From Candidatus Phycosocius bacilliformis (GTDB lineage Bacteria > Pseudomonadota > Alphaproteobacteria > Caulobacterales > Aquidulcibacteraceae), in the NCBI RefSeq assembly GCF_003112735.1, contig NZ_BFBR01000007.1, forward strand, positions 158,338 to 222,337: a stretch of DNA of 64,000 nucleotides. The letters run 5' to 3'. This document shows, piece after piece, positions 44,666 to 53,242 of this stretch. How positions within the stretch are numbered: the first letter of the stretch is position 1; the number at the start of each line of letters is the position of its first letter. The notes under the pieces are model-generated. The model saw only the letters and a list, made by a program, of their open reading frames with translations. It was not told the DNA's origin and did no database searches. Both the position numbers and the translations under genes were made by a program.

Positions 44666-45967
44666 ATGACGACTGATGTCCTGCCACAGATCGAACAAGA
44701 GGTCGCAGACCCAAGCGGGACGGTCGAAACCATCACGCTGGGCTGTCGTCTGAACCTGTATGAATCCGAAGCCATGCGCAATTTGGCCCAAGAGGCGGGG
44801 CTTGCCAATGTGGTTCTGGTCAATACATGTGCCGTTACCGGCGAAGCTGTGCGTCAGGCGCGCCAGACCATCCGGCGCGCCCGAAAGCAAAAGCCCGATG
44901 CGTTGATCGTGGTTACGGGCTGTGCGGCCCAAATTGATCCGGCCATGTTTGCGGCCATGCCTGAGGTCGACCGCGTCATCGGCAATGCTGAAAAATCACA
45001 AGCATCCACCTATCAAAGCCTCGCCAAGGGTGACAGCGAGCGGGTGCGCGTCAATGACATCATGAGTGTGCGCGAAACCGCCGGTCATCTGATCGATGGT
45101 GTGCAGGATCGCGCACGGGCCTATGTCCAGGTGCAGAACGGCTGCGACCATCGCTGTACATTCTGCATCATCCCATTCGGGCGCGGTAATTCACGTTCCG
45201 TGCCGGCCGGCGAGGTTGTGGCCATGATTGGCCGACTGGTCGCTAAAGGTGTGCCTGAAGTGGTGCTGTCAGGGGTTGATATGACCTCTTGGGGGGCAGA
45301 CCTGCCCGGACAGCCCACACTTGGCGAACTTGTTCAGCGCATCTTGAAATTGGTCCCCGACCTAAAGCGGTTGCGATTGTCCTCGGTGGATGCGGTCGAG
45401 ATTGACGATGTGTTGTTCCGCCTGCTGGTGGAGGATGAGCGCATGATGCCGCACTTGCATCTGTCGCTTCAACACGGGGCCGACCTGATCTTAAAGCGCA
45501 TGAAGCGTCGCCACACCCGGGCTGATGCCATTGCCCTGGCGCAACGTCTGCGCGCGGCTCGCCCCGAGATCGCTTTTGGCGCAGATTTGATTGCAGGTTT
45601 TCCAACCGAGACTGAGGCCCATTTTGCAGACTCGCTGGCTCTGGTGGATGAGGTCGGACTGGCCTTTTTGCATGTCTTCCCCTTCTCACCGCGGCCTGAA
45701 ACCCCCGCAGCCCGCATGCCCCAACTCGACAAGGCGGTGATCAAGGCCCGGGCGGCGGCTTTGCGTGCCAAAGGTGATCAGGCTTTGACGGCCTATCTGG
45801 ACCGGCAAATTGGCTCGGTCCAAACCGTTTTGATCGAGCGCGACGGTCGGGGACGGCTCGACAGCTTTGCCGAAATCCATGTCGCGGGCGGACAGGCTGG
45901 CCAATTGCTGCAAGCCCGCGTCATTGGGCGGGGCACGGGGCATTTGATTGGTGAAGCGCTCGCTTAA
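44666..45967 (+). CDS. mtaB: tRNA t6A37 methylthiotransferase
   Basis: A radical-SAM enzyme with two 4Fe-4S clusters that makes ms2t6A at position 37 of ANN-decoding tRNAs. The N-terminal UPF0004 domain has three cluster cysteines: Cys27 (TLGCRLN), Cys55 (NTCAVT) and Cys86 (TGCAAQ). The radical-SAM triad is CDHRCTFC (Cys160, 164, 167). A C-terminal TRAM-like region follows from about 370. The protein has 433 residues. ATG 44666 is preferred to an in-frame upstream ATG at 44588, whose extra residues resemble non-coding sequence. Confidence 0.93.
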   Translation: MTTDVLPQIEQEVADPSGTVETITLGCRLNLYESEAMRNLAQEAGLANVVLVNTCAVTGEAVRQARQTIRRARKQKPDALIVVTGCAAQIDPAMFAAMPEVDRVIGNAEKSQASTYQSLAKGDSERVRVNDIMSVRETAGHLIDGVQDRARAYVQVQNGCDHRCTFCIIPFGRGNSRSVPAGEVVAMIGRLVAKGVPEVVLSGVDMTSWGADLPGQPTLGELVQRILKLVPDLKRLRLSSVDAVEIDDVLFRLLVEDERMMPHLHLSLQHGADLILKRMKRRHTRADAIALAQRLRAARPEIAFGADLIAGFPTETEAHFADSLALVDEVGLAFLHVFPFSPRPETPAARMPQLDKAVIKARAAALRAKGDQALTAYLDRQIGSVQTVLIERDGRGRLDSFAEIHVAGGQAGQLLQARVIGRGTGHLIGEALA

Positions 45968-46011
45968 ACCTTCGCCGACGTCGCCACGCCCCGCACTGCC
46001 ATTTCCTGAAT

Positions 46012-46076
46012 ACTTATAGTCATTACGTTAACTTATAGTGGGGCTACCACGGTTAAACTCGTTAAAGAATGATTAA
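46012..46076. promoter_or_regulatory. CtrA-type box and direct repeats before the coiled-coil gene
   Basis: TTAA-AGAATGA-TTAA at 46062-46076 is an exact TTAA-N7-TTAA, the consensus bound by the cell-cycle regulator CtrA in Caulobacterales. ACTTATAGT is repeated at 46012-46020 and 46031-46039, and further TTAA half-sites lie at 46028 and 46053. The region is AT-rich against a GC-rich background. The box ends 70 bp before the 46147 start. Confidence 0.6.
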
Positions 46077-46146
46077 AATAGGCTTGCCTAGCGCACTTCC
46101 ATTATGTACTCAGGAATTCTGGAAATGTAACGAGTAGGGCGATTCC

Positions 46147-47496
46147 ATGGCCACCATAATGAATATTTTTTCTCGTCTTGGCTCAAGCGGCACTGAGCGC
46201 CAAGATGCTGAGTTTGATACCCAAATTGGCGAAAAATCTGCTGCGAACACCTCAATTCAGGACATTGCTGCATTTGAATTGCTTGGGCAGCACCAACAAA
46301 TGATCTCAAACGGCGTTGATTCCGTGATCAAGGACCTTGATACAGTGGCCGCGCTGGTTGGCCAGCTCTCCCACATCAAAGGCGATATGGCCCGAACCTT
46401 TGAGAGCCATCGTAAAATGGCCCTCGAATTGGCCGATGTGATCAAGGACAAGGAACGTGCTGAAGCCGGTTTGCGCGACAAGAGCACACAGAATGAATCC
46501 CTCACCGCAGATTTGCGTTCGACACGCGCAAATTTGGAAGAGACCGCGCGTAATTTTGGCAAGGCCAAGAGCGAATTAGAGGCGCTGGAAAACCGCTTCC
46601 ATCTTCTGGGCGTGTCCAAAAAGGATGTGGATGATCAATTGCAGCGTTTGCAGTCGCAACTGACCAGCATTCAGGATGAGGCAACCTCGCTTGAGCGCGA
46701 AGTGGCAGGCCTGCGCGAGAATGGATCAGTTCAGGCCTCGCGCATTTCCGAACTGACTGAGAAGTATAATGATGCCAATAATAAGTGCATCTTCTTGACC
46801 AATAAATGCGAAGCTCTGGAACTCAATCTGCAGGAAAAGATCAGTGAAATGGTCGGTCTGCGGGAATTGGTCGATCTGCTGACCCAGGAAAAAGAGACCG
46901 CTTTGGTCTATGGCCGCCAGAAGGAAATGGAGGCCACTCAGGCACGAACCGAGGCCAATCGTCTGTTCCAGCAAAATCAGCAGGACAAAAAGACCCGTGA
47001 GATTGACGCCAATAATCTGCGTCTGGAACTCGACACGGTGCGCTCGAACCTCAAGACCCATCAGGATCTGGTGGCAGAGCTGCGCAACATGAATGAGCGT
47101 TTGACGGCTGATCTTGAACTGGCTGAAGAGCGTAACAAGACCCTGACCGCCAATAACAACCGGCGTGAAGCGTTGATCACGCGGATTTCCGCCAAGCTGG
47201 AAGCCACCGCCACCGCCCGCTCGCAGATTGAGCAGTCACGCGCGGTGATGAGCTCGCGGCTTGAAACCATCACACAGATTCTGGCCGAGCGGGAATCGGA
47301 CGTGAAGCGGCTTGAAAGCGAGCTTGAACTAGCCCTTTCCCGTCATCACGAACATGCCGGCATGGCGGATGACAAAATCGAAGCGCTCAACAACCGGGTG
47401 TTCGAACTGGAGAAGGAATTGAGCTCGAGCCAAAATGAGGCGGCTTTCTACTCCAGCCAGCTTGATGCCATTCAGCGCCAACCCGTTCGGGCTTAA
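46147..47496 (+). CDS. Crescentin-like long coiled-coil protein
   Basis: A 449-residue protein that is almost wholly coiled coil from about residue 60 to 440, with long heptad runs rich in Glu, Leu, Lys, Gln and Arg. A short N-terminal head (MATIMNIFSRLGSSG) precedes the rod. There is no membrane segment, ATPase or enzyme motif. Length and plan are close to crescentin, the intermediate-filament-like curvature protein of Caulobacter (457 residues). The basic head of crescentin is not clearly conserved. Coiled coils resemble one another easily, so a crescentin role is a hypothesis. A CtrA-type box upstream fits a cell-cycle-linked structural protein. ATG 46159 is an alternative start. Confidence 0.75.
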   Translation: MATIMNIFSRLGSSGTERQDAEFDTQIGEKSAANTSIQDIAAFELLGQHQQMISNGVDSVIKDLDTVAALVGQLSHIKGDMARTFESHRKMALELADVIKDKERAEAGLRDKSTQNESLTADLRSTRANLEETARNFGKAKSELEALENRFHLLGVSKKDVDDQLQRLQSQLTSIQDEATSLEREVAGLRENGSVQASRISELTEKYNDANNKCIFLTNKCEALELNLQEKISEMVGLRELVDLLTQEKETALVYGRQKEMEATQARTEANRLFQQNQQDKKTREIDANNLRLELDTVRSNLKTHQDLVAELRNMNERLTADLELAEERNKTLTANNNRREALITRISAKLEATATARSQIEQSRAVMSSRLETITQILAERESDVKRLESELELALSRHHEHAGMADDKIEALNNRVFELEKELSSSQNEAAFYSSQLDAIQRQPVRA

Positions 47497-47538
47497 GCCC
47501 AACAAGGGCGCATGACCCTTGTAAAAAGGACAGCAGGC

Positions 47539-47570
47539 ATGACCCCGTCGCTTGGCGGGGTCATTTCTTT
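47539..47570. terminator. Terminator between convergent coiled-coil and GDPD genes
   Basis: ATGACCCC and GGGGTCAT (47539-47546 and 47557-47564) form a stem with a 10-base loop followed by TTCTTT, about 40 bp past the coiled-coil stop. It overlaps the last codon of the convergent GDPD gene. A smaller hairpin (CAAGGG...CCCTTG) lies at about 47503-47521. Confidence 0.75.
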
Positions 47571-48547
47571 TGGCGACGGGCCAAAGCAGGCGCGATTTGC
47601 TCTACCGCATCGGTCCACACGCCCACGCCAGCAGGCAAGTCCTTCAGCAATTCGGGATCATTGAGGCCAGCCAATTGTGAGTTGGCTCCCTTGGGAATAG
47701 GCCCTGTCACCAGAACCAGACTGCCTATAGTGGCCATGCGGGCGGCAAAATCGCGGTCCCACCCCCACATCAGATGGGTGTGGCTGATGGGGACCAGCAC
47801 AAGCGTATTATGGCAGGCTTGGGGAATTGTGCCCGACCAGCCCAGTGAGACATAACCCTTGAGGCAATCAGCCACCTGCTTTTTGGAAAAGGCAATGAAA
47901 CCGGGGCCAGCGGCCTTCACGAAGGCCTCAACCGGCACCTCATGTCCATAGACCATAACACGGTCTGGGCCGATCTGGCGGGCGGCCAGATAAGCCGCCA
48001 ATTTGCGACCTTCTTCGGGGTCACGGCTCTTGATATTGATGAGGAGGCGGGTCTTCGGCACTGCCGTCAACACCTCATCCAGATTGGGGATCAGCCCCAC
48101 ACCCTTTCCGCGCAGAGGAAAGGTGGCACCCTCGTCGGCACTATAGCCATAGCCAGCATCCAGGCTGCGCAAATAGGCCATGTCGTGATAGCGGGTGACA
48201 CCGTGTCCATTGGTGCGGCACTCCAGCGTCCAGTCATGGAAAACGGCAAAATCGCCGTCCGTGGTGGGATGGACATCAATCTCGATCATGTCCGCACCTA
48301 ATGCGACGGTCGCCGCAAGCGACGGCAAGGTGTTTTCGATCAATGTGTGGGTCGGGGGATTAATCCGCGTCGCCGTGCAGTCATCTCGGCCGAGGTTTTC
48401 GCGCGAATAGGTCTGGTGCACACCGCGATGGGCCAGGATCGGGTGGGCGGAAGGGGTTTGTGCATGTGCCAGGCTGAAAGACCAAGCGGCGATTGCGACG
48501 GCTGCACTTAGGCTTAAGCTCAAGCCTTGACCATTTTTCCTGCCCAT
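47561..48547 (-). CDS. Exported glycerophosphodiester phosphodiesterase family protein
   Basis: A 328-residue periplasmic protein that probably hydrolyses glycerophosphodiesters to sn-glycerol-3-phosphate and an alcohol. A signal peptide ends near AHAQ. GDPD motifs follow: LAHRGVHQTYSREN with the catalytic His, the metal-binding MIEIDVHPTTDG (Glu-x-Asp) and AVFHDWTLE with the second His. The C-terminal barrel has LLINIKSRDPEEG. It has an insertion with a Cys after the first His (DDCTATRINPPT). It is last in a minus-strand run with apaG, 15 bp downstream of it. Confidence 0.85.
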   Translation of the reverse strand: MGRKNGQGLSLSLSAAVAIAAWSFSLAHAQTPSAHPILAHRGVHQTYSRENLGRDDCTATRINPPTHTLIENTLPSLAATVALGADMIEIDVHPTTDGDFAVFHDWTLECRTNGHGVTRYHDMAYLRSLDAGYGYSADEGATFPLRGKGVGLIPNLDEVLTAVPKTRLLINIKSRDPEEGRKLAAYLAARQIGPDRVMVYGHEVPVEAFVKAAGPGFIAFSKKQVADCLKGYVSLGWSGTIPQACHNTLVLVPISHTHLMWGWDRDFAARMATIGSLVLVTGPIPKGANSQLAGLNDPELLKDLPAGVGVWTDAVEQIAPALARRQKK

Positions 48548-48562
48548 CAACAGGCCCTTTCC

Positions 48563-48961
48563 TCAATTGACGCGCTGCTCCTCATAAGGGCTATCGAGAG
48601 AAAAAGCCGGAATTTGGGCATCAAACGTCTCCCCATCTTCCGTCTGCATCACATAGGTCCCCATCATGAGGCCCGATGGGGTGCTGAGCGGGCAGGCCGA
48701 GGTGTAGAGGAAACTGTCACCTTCGCGCAGGATAGGCTGCTCGCCCACAACGCCCGGGCCTTTGACTGTCTGGGTCTGGCCATGCTTGTCGATGATGGTC
48801 CAATGGCGCGCGGTCAATTGGACTGTGGTGTGGCCTTCATTGGTGATCTCCACATGATAGGCCCAGACATAGGTATTTCGGGTAGGGTCTGACTGGTCTT
48901 CCAAGAATTGCGGTGTCACAGCGACGCGGACGCCGCGGGTCAAAGCTGAATAGTCACTCAT
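48563..48961 (-). CDS. apaG: ApaG domain protein
   Basis: A 132-residue protein of fibronectin type III fold. Family motifs are VRVAVTPQFLEDQS, YHVEITNEGHTTVQL, WTIIDKHG, GPGVVGEQPILREGDSF and the MMGTYVM segment. ApaG has been linked to cobalt/magnesium resistance and to binding of nucleotides, without a settled biochemical role. ATG 48961 fits the family N-terminus; a GTG at 48988 would add nine residues. It lies between the aldehyde dehydrogenase and GDPD genes in one direction. Confidence 0.93.
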   Translation of the reverse strand: MSDYSALTRGVRVAVTPQFLEDQSDPTRNTYVWAYHVEITNEGHTTVQLTARHWTIIDKHGQTQTVKGPGVVGEQPILREGDSFLYTSACPLSTPSGLMMGTYVMQTEDGETFDAQIPAFSLDSPYEEQRVN

Positions 48962-49000
48962 GGGAGGATCAACCGACGTAAGACCCACATGATGTGGCCC

Positions 49001-50431
49001 TCACACGTCAAACACCACGCCCTGCGCCAAAGGCAAGGCGGTGGAATAATTGATCGTCTGGGTCTGGCGCACCATATAGGCTTTCCAGGAATCCGAGCCG
49101 GCTTCGCGGCCACCCCCCGTCTCCTTTTCACCCCCGAACGCCCCGCCAATCTCGGCCCCTGATGTGCCAATATTAACATTGGCGATCCCGCAATCTGAGC
49201 CCTGATGTGACAGGAAAGTCTCAGCCTCGCGCAGGTCCGTGGTGAAAATCGCTGAAGACAGGCCTTGCGGGACATCATTTTGGATGGCGATGGCCTCAGC
49301 GAGGCTGTCGGCCTCGACAATGTAGAGAATAGGGGCAAACGTCTCATGCCGCATGATGGCGGTTTGAGCCGGCATGTCGACCAATGCAGGCTGGACATAA
49401 TGGCCATGTATATGTCGGCCTCCAACCAGAATCCGCCCCCCTTCGGCTTGGGCGGTTTCAAGAGCGCCCTGCATGGCTTCCACCGCCTGTGCATCGATCA
49501 AGGGGCCGACGAGGGTTTCAGGCTTGCGCGGGTCGCCAATGGGCAGACTGTGATAGGCGCGGACCAGACGCTCAACAAGTTCTGCCTTAATACTGGGGTG
49601 TACGATCAGGCGTCGCAGCGTTGTGCATCTCTGCCCCGCGGTGCCGACAGCTGCAAACACGATGGCGCGTGCGGCCAGATCAAGGTCCGCACTGGGCCGC
49701 ACAATCATCGCGCCATTGCCACCCAATTCCAGAAGCACGCGCTTAAGACGCGTTGCGCAAGCCGAAGCCACCAACTTGCCCATTGCGGTCGACCCGGTGG
49801 CAGACACCAGACGGACATGGGGATTATCAACCAAGGCCGCCCCAATATCACCCGCCCCTTGGACCAACTGGACCAAACCGGCCGGCGCTTCAGTCCCAAA
49901 TTTGGCAACCGCACGGGCAAAGATGGCACAGGTAATCTGGGCACACAGCGGGGTCTTTTCTGATGGTTTCCAGATCACCGGATTGCCACAGACCAAGGCC
50001 AGCATGGCATTCCATGCAAACACTGCAACCGGGAAATTGAAGGCGCTAATCACCAAAACCGGGCCCAAAGGCTTCCAGCGTTCAAGCAAATGATGGCCGG
50101 GACGTTCGGACGCCAACGTCAGGCCCGTCAATTGGCGCGATAGACCGACAGCATAATCCGCCATATCGATCATTTCCTGGACTTCGCCCAAGGCCTCCGA
50201 TCGGGTCTTGCCCGCCTCCAGCGTCACCATATCGGCCAATTCCTGCTTGCGCAGGCGCAATTCTTCACCCCACAAACGCACAAGCTCGCCCCGACGCGGG
50301 GCAGGCAGATTGCGCCAGACCAAAAAGGCCGCTTGGGCGATGTCGCCTGCAGCCGTGCACTCATCAAGACTGGCGGCGGGAACCTCACCCAGCTTTTGAC
50401 CATCGATGGGAGACAGTGACGCAATCAGCAT
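49001..50431 (-). CDS. Aldehyde dehydrogenase, ALDH7 (aminoadipate-semialdehyde/piperideine-6-carboxylate) type
   Basis: A 476-residue NAD(P)-dependent dehydrogenase, probably acting in lysine catabolism on alpha-aminoadipate semialdehyde. The catalytic Cys lies in TAGQRCTTLRR and the general base Glu in LELGGN. NFPVAVFAWN and the C-terminal NVNIGTSGAEIGGAFGGEKE are characteristic of the ALDH7 branch. The start codon lies 1 base after the dcd stop (TGATATG), so the two are translationally coupled. No other lysine-degradation gene is in the window, so the substrate remains inferred. Confidence 0.88.
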   Translation of the reverse strand: MLIASLSPIDGQKLGEVPAASLDECTAAGDIAQAAFLVWRNLPAPRRGELVRLWGEELRLRKQELADMVTLEAGKTRSEALGEVQEMIDMADYAVGLSRQLTGLTLASERPGHHLLERWKPLGPVLVISAFNFPVAVFAWNAMLALVCGNPVIWKPSEKTPLCAQITCAIFARAVAKFGTEAPAGLVQLVQGAGDIGAALVDNPHVRLVSATGSTAMGKLVASACATRLKRVLLELGGNGAMIVRPSADLDLAARAIVFAAVGTAGQRCTTLRRLIVHPSIKAELVERLVRAYHSLPIGDPRKPETLVGPLIDAQAVEAMQGALETAQAEGGRILVGGRHIHGHYVQPALVDMPAQTAIMRHETFAPILYIVEADSLAEAIAIQNDVPQGLSSAIFTTDLREAETFLSHQGSDCGIANVNIGTSGAEIGGAFGGEKETGGGREAGSDSWKAYMVRQTQTINYSTALPLAQGVVFDV

Positions 50432-50432
50432 A

Positions 50433-51470
50433 TCAGGACCAAGGTTGGAACAATTTGGACAATTTCAGGCCTTGGCCCTGATAATGGCTGCCGACATCAC
50501 CATAAAAGGCCGCAGGCGCGGCAGCCAGTGGTTCATAGACCAGACGGGCAACAGGTTGATCATGTTCCAAGACGAAAGGAACATCCCGGCCGCGCACTTC
50601 CAGAACCCCGCGCGCACCGGGCCCGCCAGCCCCATCGACCCCAAAACCAGGATCGAAGAAGCCCGCATAATGGGCACGGAACTCGCCCAAATCTTCCGCG
50701 GTGGCGACCATTTCTGCGGCCACGTTGCGTGGGATCGACAGGCCGGGCTGGCTCGCCAGAATGTAAAACTCACCCGGATCTAAAACGAGGCGACCATCAC
50801 GGGCCGTCAGAGGCTCAAACCAATCGTGGGGGGCATGGCCACCCACTTTGGCAAGATCAAGCAAAGGCGCATGGCGGCGGGCCCGATAGCCGATGACCGA
50901 GCCCAAGGAGGCATGCGACAGGTCGAGATTGAGGTCGAGGCGGTTTAAGGTCGGCGTCTCACCCTTTTTGAGACGTAATTGCGCCAGCCGATCACCGGGG
51001 CGCGCCAGGATGGAGAAAGTCCGCGGGCAAATCTCAACCCACAACGGGCCCTGATAGCCTTCCCGAACCCGGTCAAAGCTGGTGGCCCCATCGGCAATCA
51101 CCCGCACAAAGACATCAATCCGCCCGGTGGAGCTTTTCGGATTTGCCAGCGCCCGCACCCCGAGTGGCAAGGCGAGGCTTTCCTGTAATGGTGCCAGATA
51201 AACACAGCCTGTTTCCAGCACCGCCCCCTCGCGCAAGTCCAGGCGATGAAGCACCAAGTCGCTTTCATCCAATCGCTCCGCGACGGAGCGACCTTGACCC
51301 GGCAGAAAACTGGCCCGGATGCGATAGGCATAATCGCCAAGCCGCAAATCCAGGCTGGCGGGCTGAATCTGGCGGTCTGCCAGTGCATGGGTGGCCGAAA
51401 TCGCTCCCTGATCGGCCAGAGCCTGCAAGATATGGTCGGGCAAGACCCCGTCAGCGATGGAATCGATCAT
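50433..51470 (-). CDS. dcd: 2'-deoxycytidine 5'-triphosphate deaminase (long PF06559 type)
   Basis: A 345-residue protein, about twice the length of E. coli Dcd, made of two dUTPase-like halves, as in the alphaproteobacterial long form. Motifs include QPASLDLRLGDYAYRI, ALANPKSSTGRID with the catalytic region, and YQGPLWVEICPRTF in the first half. The second half has LDPGEFYILAS and GFFDPGFGVDG. It should make dUTP from dCTP for thymidylate synthesis. ATG 51470 has GGAGAG 4-5 bases upstream and is preferred to ATG 51482. Confidence 0.92.
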   Translation of the reverse strand: MIDSIADGVLPDHILQALADQGAISATHALADRQIQPASLDLRLGDYAYRIRASFLPGQGRSVAERLDESDLVLHRLDLREGAVLETGCVYLAPLQESLALPLGVRALANPKSSTGRIDVFVRVIADGATSFDRVREGYQGPLWVEICPRTFSILARPGDRLAQLRLKKGETPTLNRLDLNLDLSHASLGSVIGYRARRHAPLLDLAKVGGHAPHDWFEPLTARDGRLVLDPGEFYILASQPGLSIPRNVAAEMVATAEDLGEFRAHYAGFFDPGFGVDGAGGPGARGVLEVRGRDVPFVLEHDQPVARLVYEPLAAAPAAFYGDVGSHYQGQGLKLSKLFQPWS

Positions 51471-51521
51471 GGTCTCTCCCATAGCGGTTTTGCTCGGCTT
51501 TCTCTACCGGCCTTCCCGCGA

Positions 51522-52376
51522 TCAGGCCAGTTCGCCAATAGCCCAGCGCGCATGGACGCGATAGGCCGCCAAGAAGGCATCGACTTTTGCCGGATCAAGA
51601 CCCTCGGCATTGGACAATTCCGCCGCATGAATACCCCCGGCCACAAACAGGCAATCCAGTTTCTGTCCATGTGCTCCGGCAACATCTGTTTGCACACCAT
51701 CGCCGATGCACAACAGCCGTGACCGTTCCAGCGACTTGCCAGCCAAGCGTTCGGCGGCAGCAATCGTTAAGTCGTAGATCGGGGCATGGGGCTTGCCCGC
51801 CATAATGACGGGGCCACCCAATTCCTCATAAATATCGGCCAAAGCCCCCGCACACGGGATGAGATGGCCGCCAAACTGCACCACACGGTCAGGATTGGCA
51901 CAAATGAAGGGCAGGTTGCGGGTTGCAAGGCCCGCCAATTCCGCGCGATAGCTTTCAGGCGGCTCAGCCAATTCATCGCGCAGGCCGGTACAAATGACAT
52001 AATCGGCCGTCTCGGCGGCTCGAAAGTCAACCGGCAATCCGTCATAGAGACCTTCATCCTTGGAAGGGCCAATCTTATAGGCCCGCGGCCCGCGCTTTTC
52101 GATCTCTGCCCGTGTTGCATCCCCAGAGGTCACAATGGCGTCCCACGCATCACGACGCACGCCCAAAGCGTCGAGTTGGCGCGGAATGAAGCTCGATGGC
52201 CGGGGCGCATTGGAGATCAGCACGACCGGCTTGCCGGCATCGCGAAAGCCTGCCAGCGCATCACATGCTGCCAGATAGGCCGCACGGCCATTGTGGATGA
52301 CACCCCACACATCACACAGGACGGCATCATAATGGTCAGCAATATCGGCGAGGGCGGAGATGATTCTTGTGGTCAT
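51522..52376 (-). CDS. TIGR01459 family HAD-superfamily (class IIA) hydrolase
   Basis: A 284-residue cytoplasmic phosphatase-like protein. The HAD nucleophile motif is DAVLCDVWGVIHNG; Asp acts as nucleophile, though the usual second Asp is replaced by Trp-Gly-Val as is normal in this subfamily. Motif II is LISNAPRP and motifs III/IV include GKPHAPIYDL and CIGDGVQTDVAGA. Relatives are p-nitrophenyl phosphatase- or NagD-like; the substrate is unknown. ATG 52376 begins the family sequence. It heads the minus-strand run down to GDPD. Confidence 0.88.
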   Translation of the reverse strand: MTTRIISALADIADHYDAVLCDVWGVIHNGRAAYLAACDALAGFRDAGKPVVLISNAPRPSSFIPRQLDALGVRRDAWDAIVTSGDATRAEIEKRGPRAYKIGPSKDEGLYDGLPVDFRAAETADYVICTGLRDELAEPPESYRAELAGLATRNLPFICANPDRVVQFGGHLIPCAGALADIYEELGGPVIMAGKPHAPIYDLTIAAAERLAGKSLERSRLLCIGDGVQTDVAGAHGQKLDCLFVAGGIHAAELSNAEGLDPAKVDAFLAAYRVHARWAIGELA

Positions 52377-52680
52377 AGGGCCTGATACTGCGACTTGATG
52401 ACAAGGTCGAGAATGGGGTGTGTGGCTGGGTGGCAAAACGGACTACGCGCGCTTTCCCCTTCACCACCTTCGCCACCCCGCAAGCGTGACTGCGCCGGTG
52501 CTTAAATGCCCCTTCACCTGCTTCGCCGGACATTGGCGCATGCGCCGAAACCCTGTGAGCCGGGAGTTGTCGCGAGGGGATTAAAGGGGCTTTTCCCCTA
52601 TCCATTTTTCCTAGAAGGCTTTGGTGCAGGCCCTGCCTGCCCCAAAGGCCAACCTCGGTTATTTGTGGGCGATTTGACGG

Positions 52681-52737
52681 GTCAAGTCCGCTTCGCGCCG
52701 CTACGCGGCAGATTTCTGAAGGAAATCTGGACTTGAC
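52681..52737. repeat. 57-bp element able to fold as a three-way junction
   Basis: GTCAAGTCC (52681-52689) pairs with GGACTTGAC (52729-52737). Inside are two further hairpins, GCCGC-TAC-GCGGC (52697-52709) and CAGATTT-CTGAAGG-AAATCTG (52710-52729). The nested design suggests a dispersed REP-like element or an RNA fold. Confidence 0.6.
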
Positions 52738-52831
52738 GCGACAAGTCGCCCAACCACGCTCCCTAGAACGGTTTGGTGAGACAGAAGGATCAACAAACCG
52801 CGTCCAGACAAATATCCTACCCCAAACTACC

Positions 52832-52975
52832 GTCACCCCCGCCGAAGCGAAGAGCGGGGACCTTTTGGGTTTTCACCATCACAAGGTCCCGGATCGGCTG
52901 CGCCGTCCGGGATGACAGCGTTGTGAGAGTTGATCTCCTCCCCCGCGTGCGGGGGCGGGGGAACCCATCCCTGGC
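52832..52975. repeat. Cluster of dispersed palindromes of the alphaproteobacterial type
   Basis: GGGACCTT (52857-52864) and AAGGTCCC (52883-52890) are inverse repeats. CCCCGC...GCGGGG and CCGGA...TCCGG form further stems, and GTCACCCC/GGGATGAC encloses the set (52832-52916). A C/G-rich palindrome around 52937-52962 follows. Such sets recur between genes in many alphaproteobacterial genomes. Confidence 0.55.
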
Positions 52976-53242
52976 CGCGATGGTCGCCACGAAAATCCCT
53001 GTCCGAAGTTTGAGACTGCGTAAACGTCCCTACCAAACGCCTGAAATCCCTGAAACCCACCATAGACCTTTAACCATTTCCGCGCTAAAGCAGCCACGCT
53101 GCCGGTCACGGTGGCGATCCGCCGGTCGATACGCCGCTCACAAGCGCGCGACCCTTGCGGGCGATAAATCGGTCGCTGCTGTCCTCAACCCTCAGGGGCG
53201 GCCTCTTGATGATCAACTCGCTCGAACAAAGGACGGCTCAAC

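Larger units (their letters stand above)
52377..53242. other. Gene-free region of 866 bp with palindromic repeats
   Basis: No frame here has coding character. It lies between the divergent HAD hydrolase and acnA genes. Structured repeats occupy 52681-52737 and 52832-52975 (listed separately). The last 150 bp hold the acnA promoter and an AAAGGA ribosome site 9 bases before its ATG. The remainder, 52377-52680, shows nothing recognisable. Confidence 0.6.
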
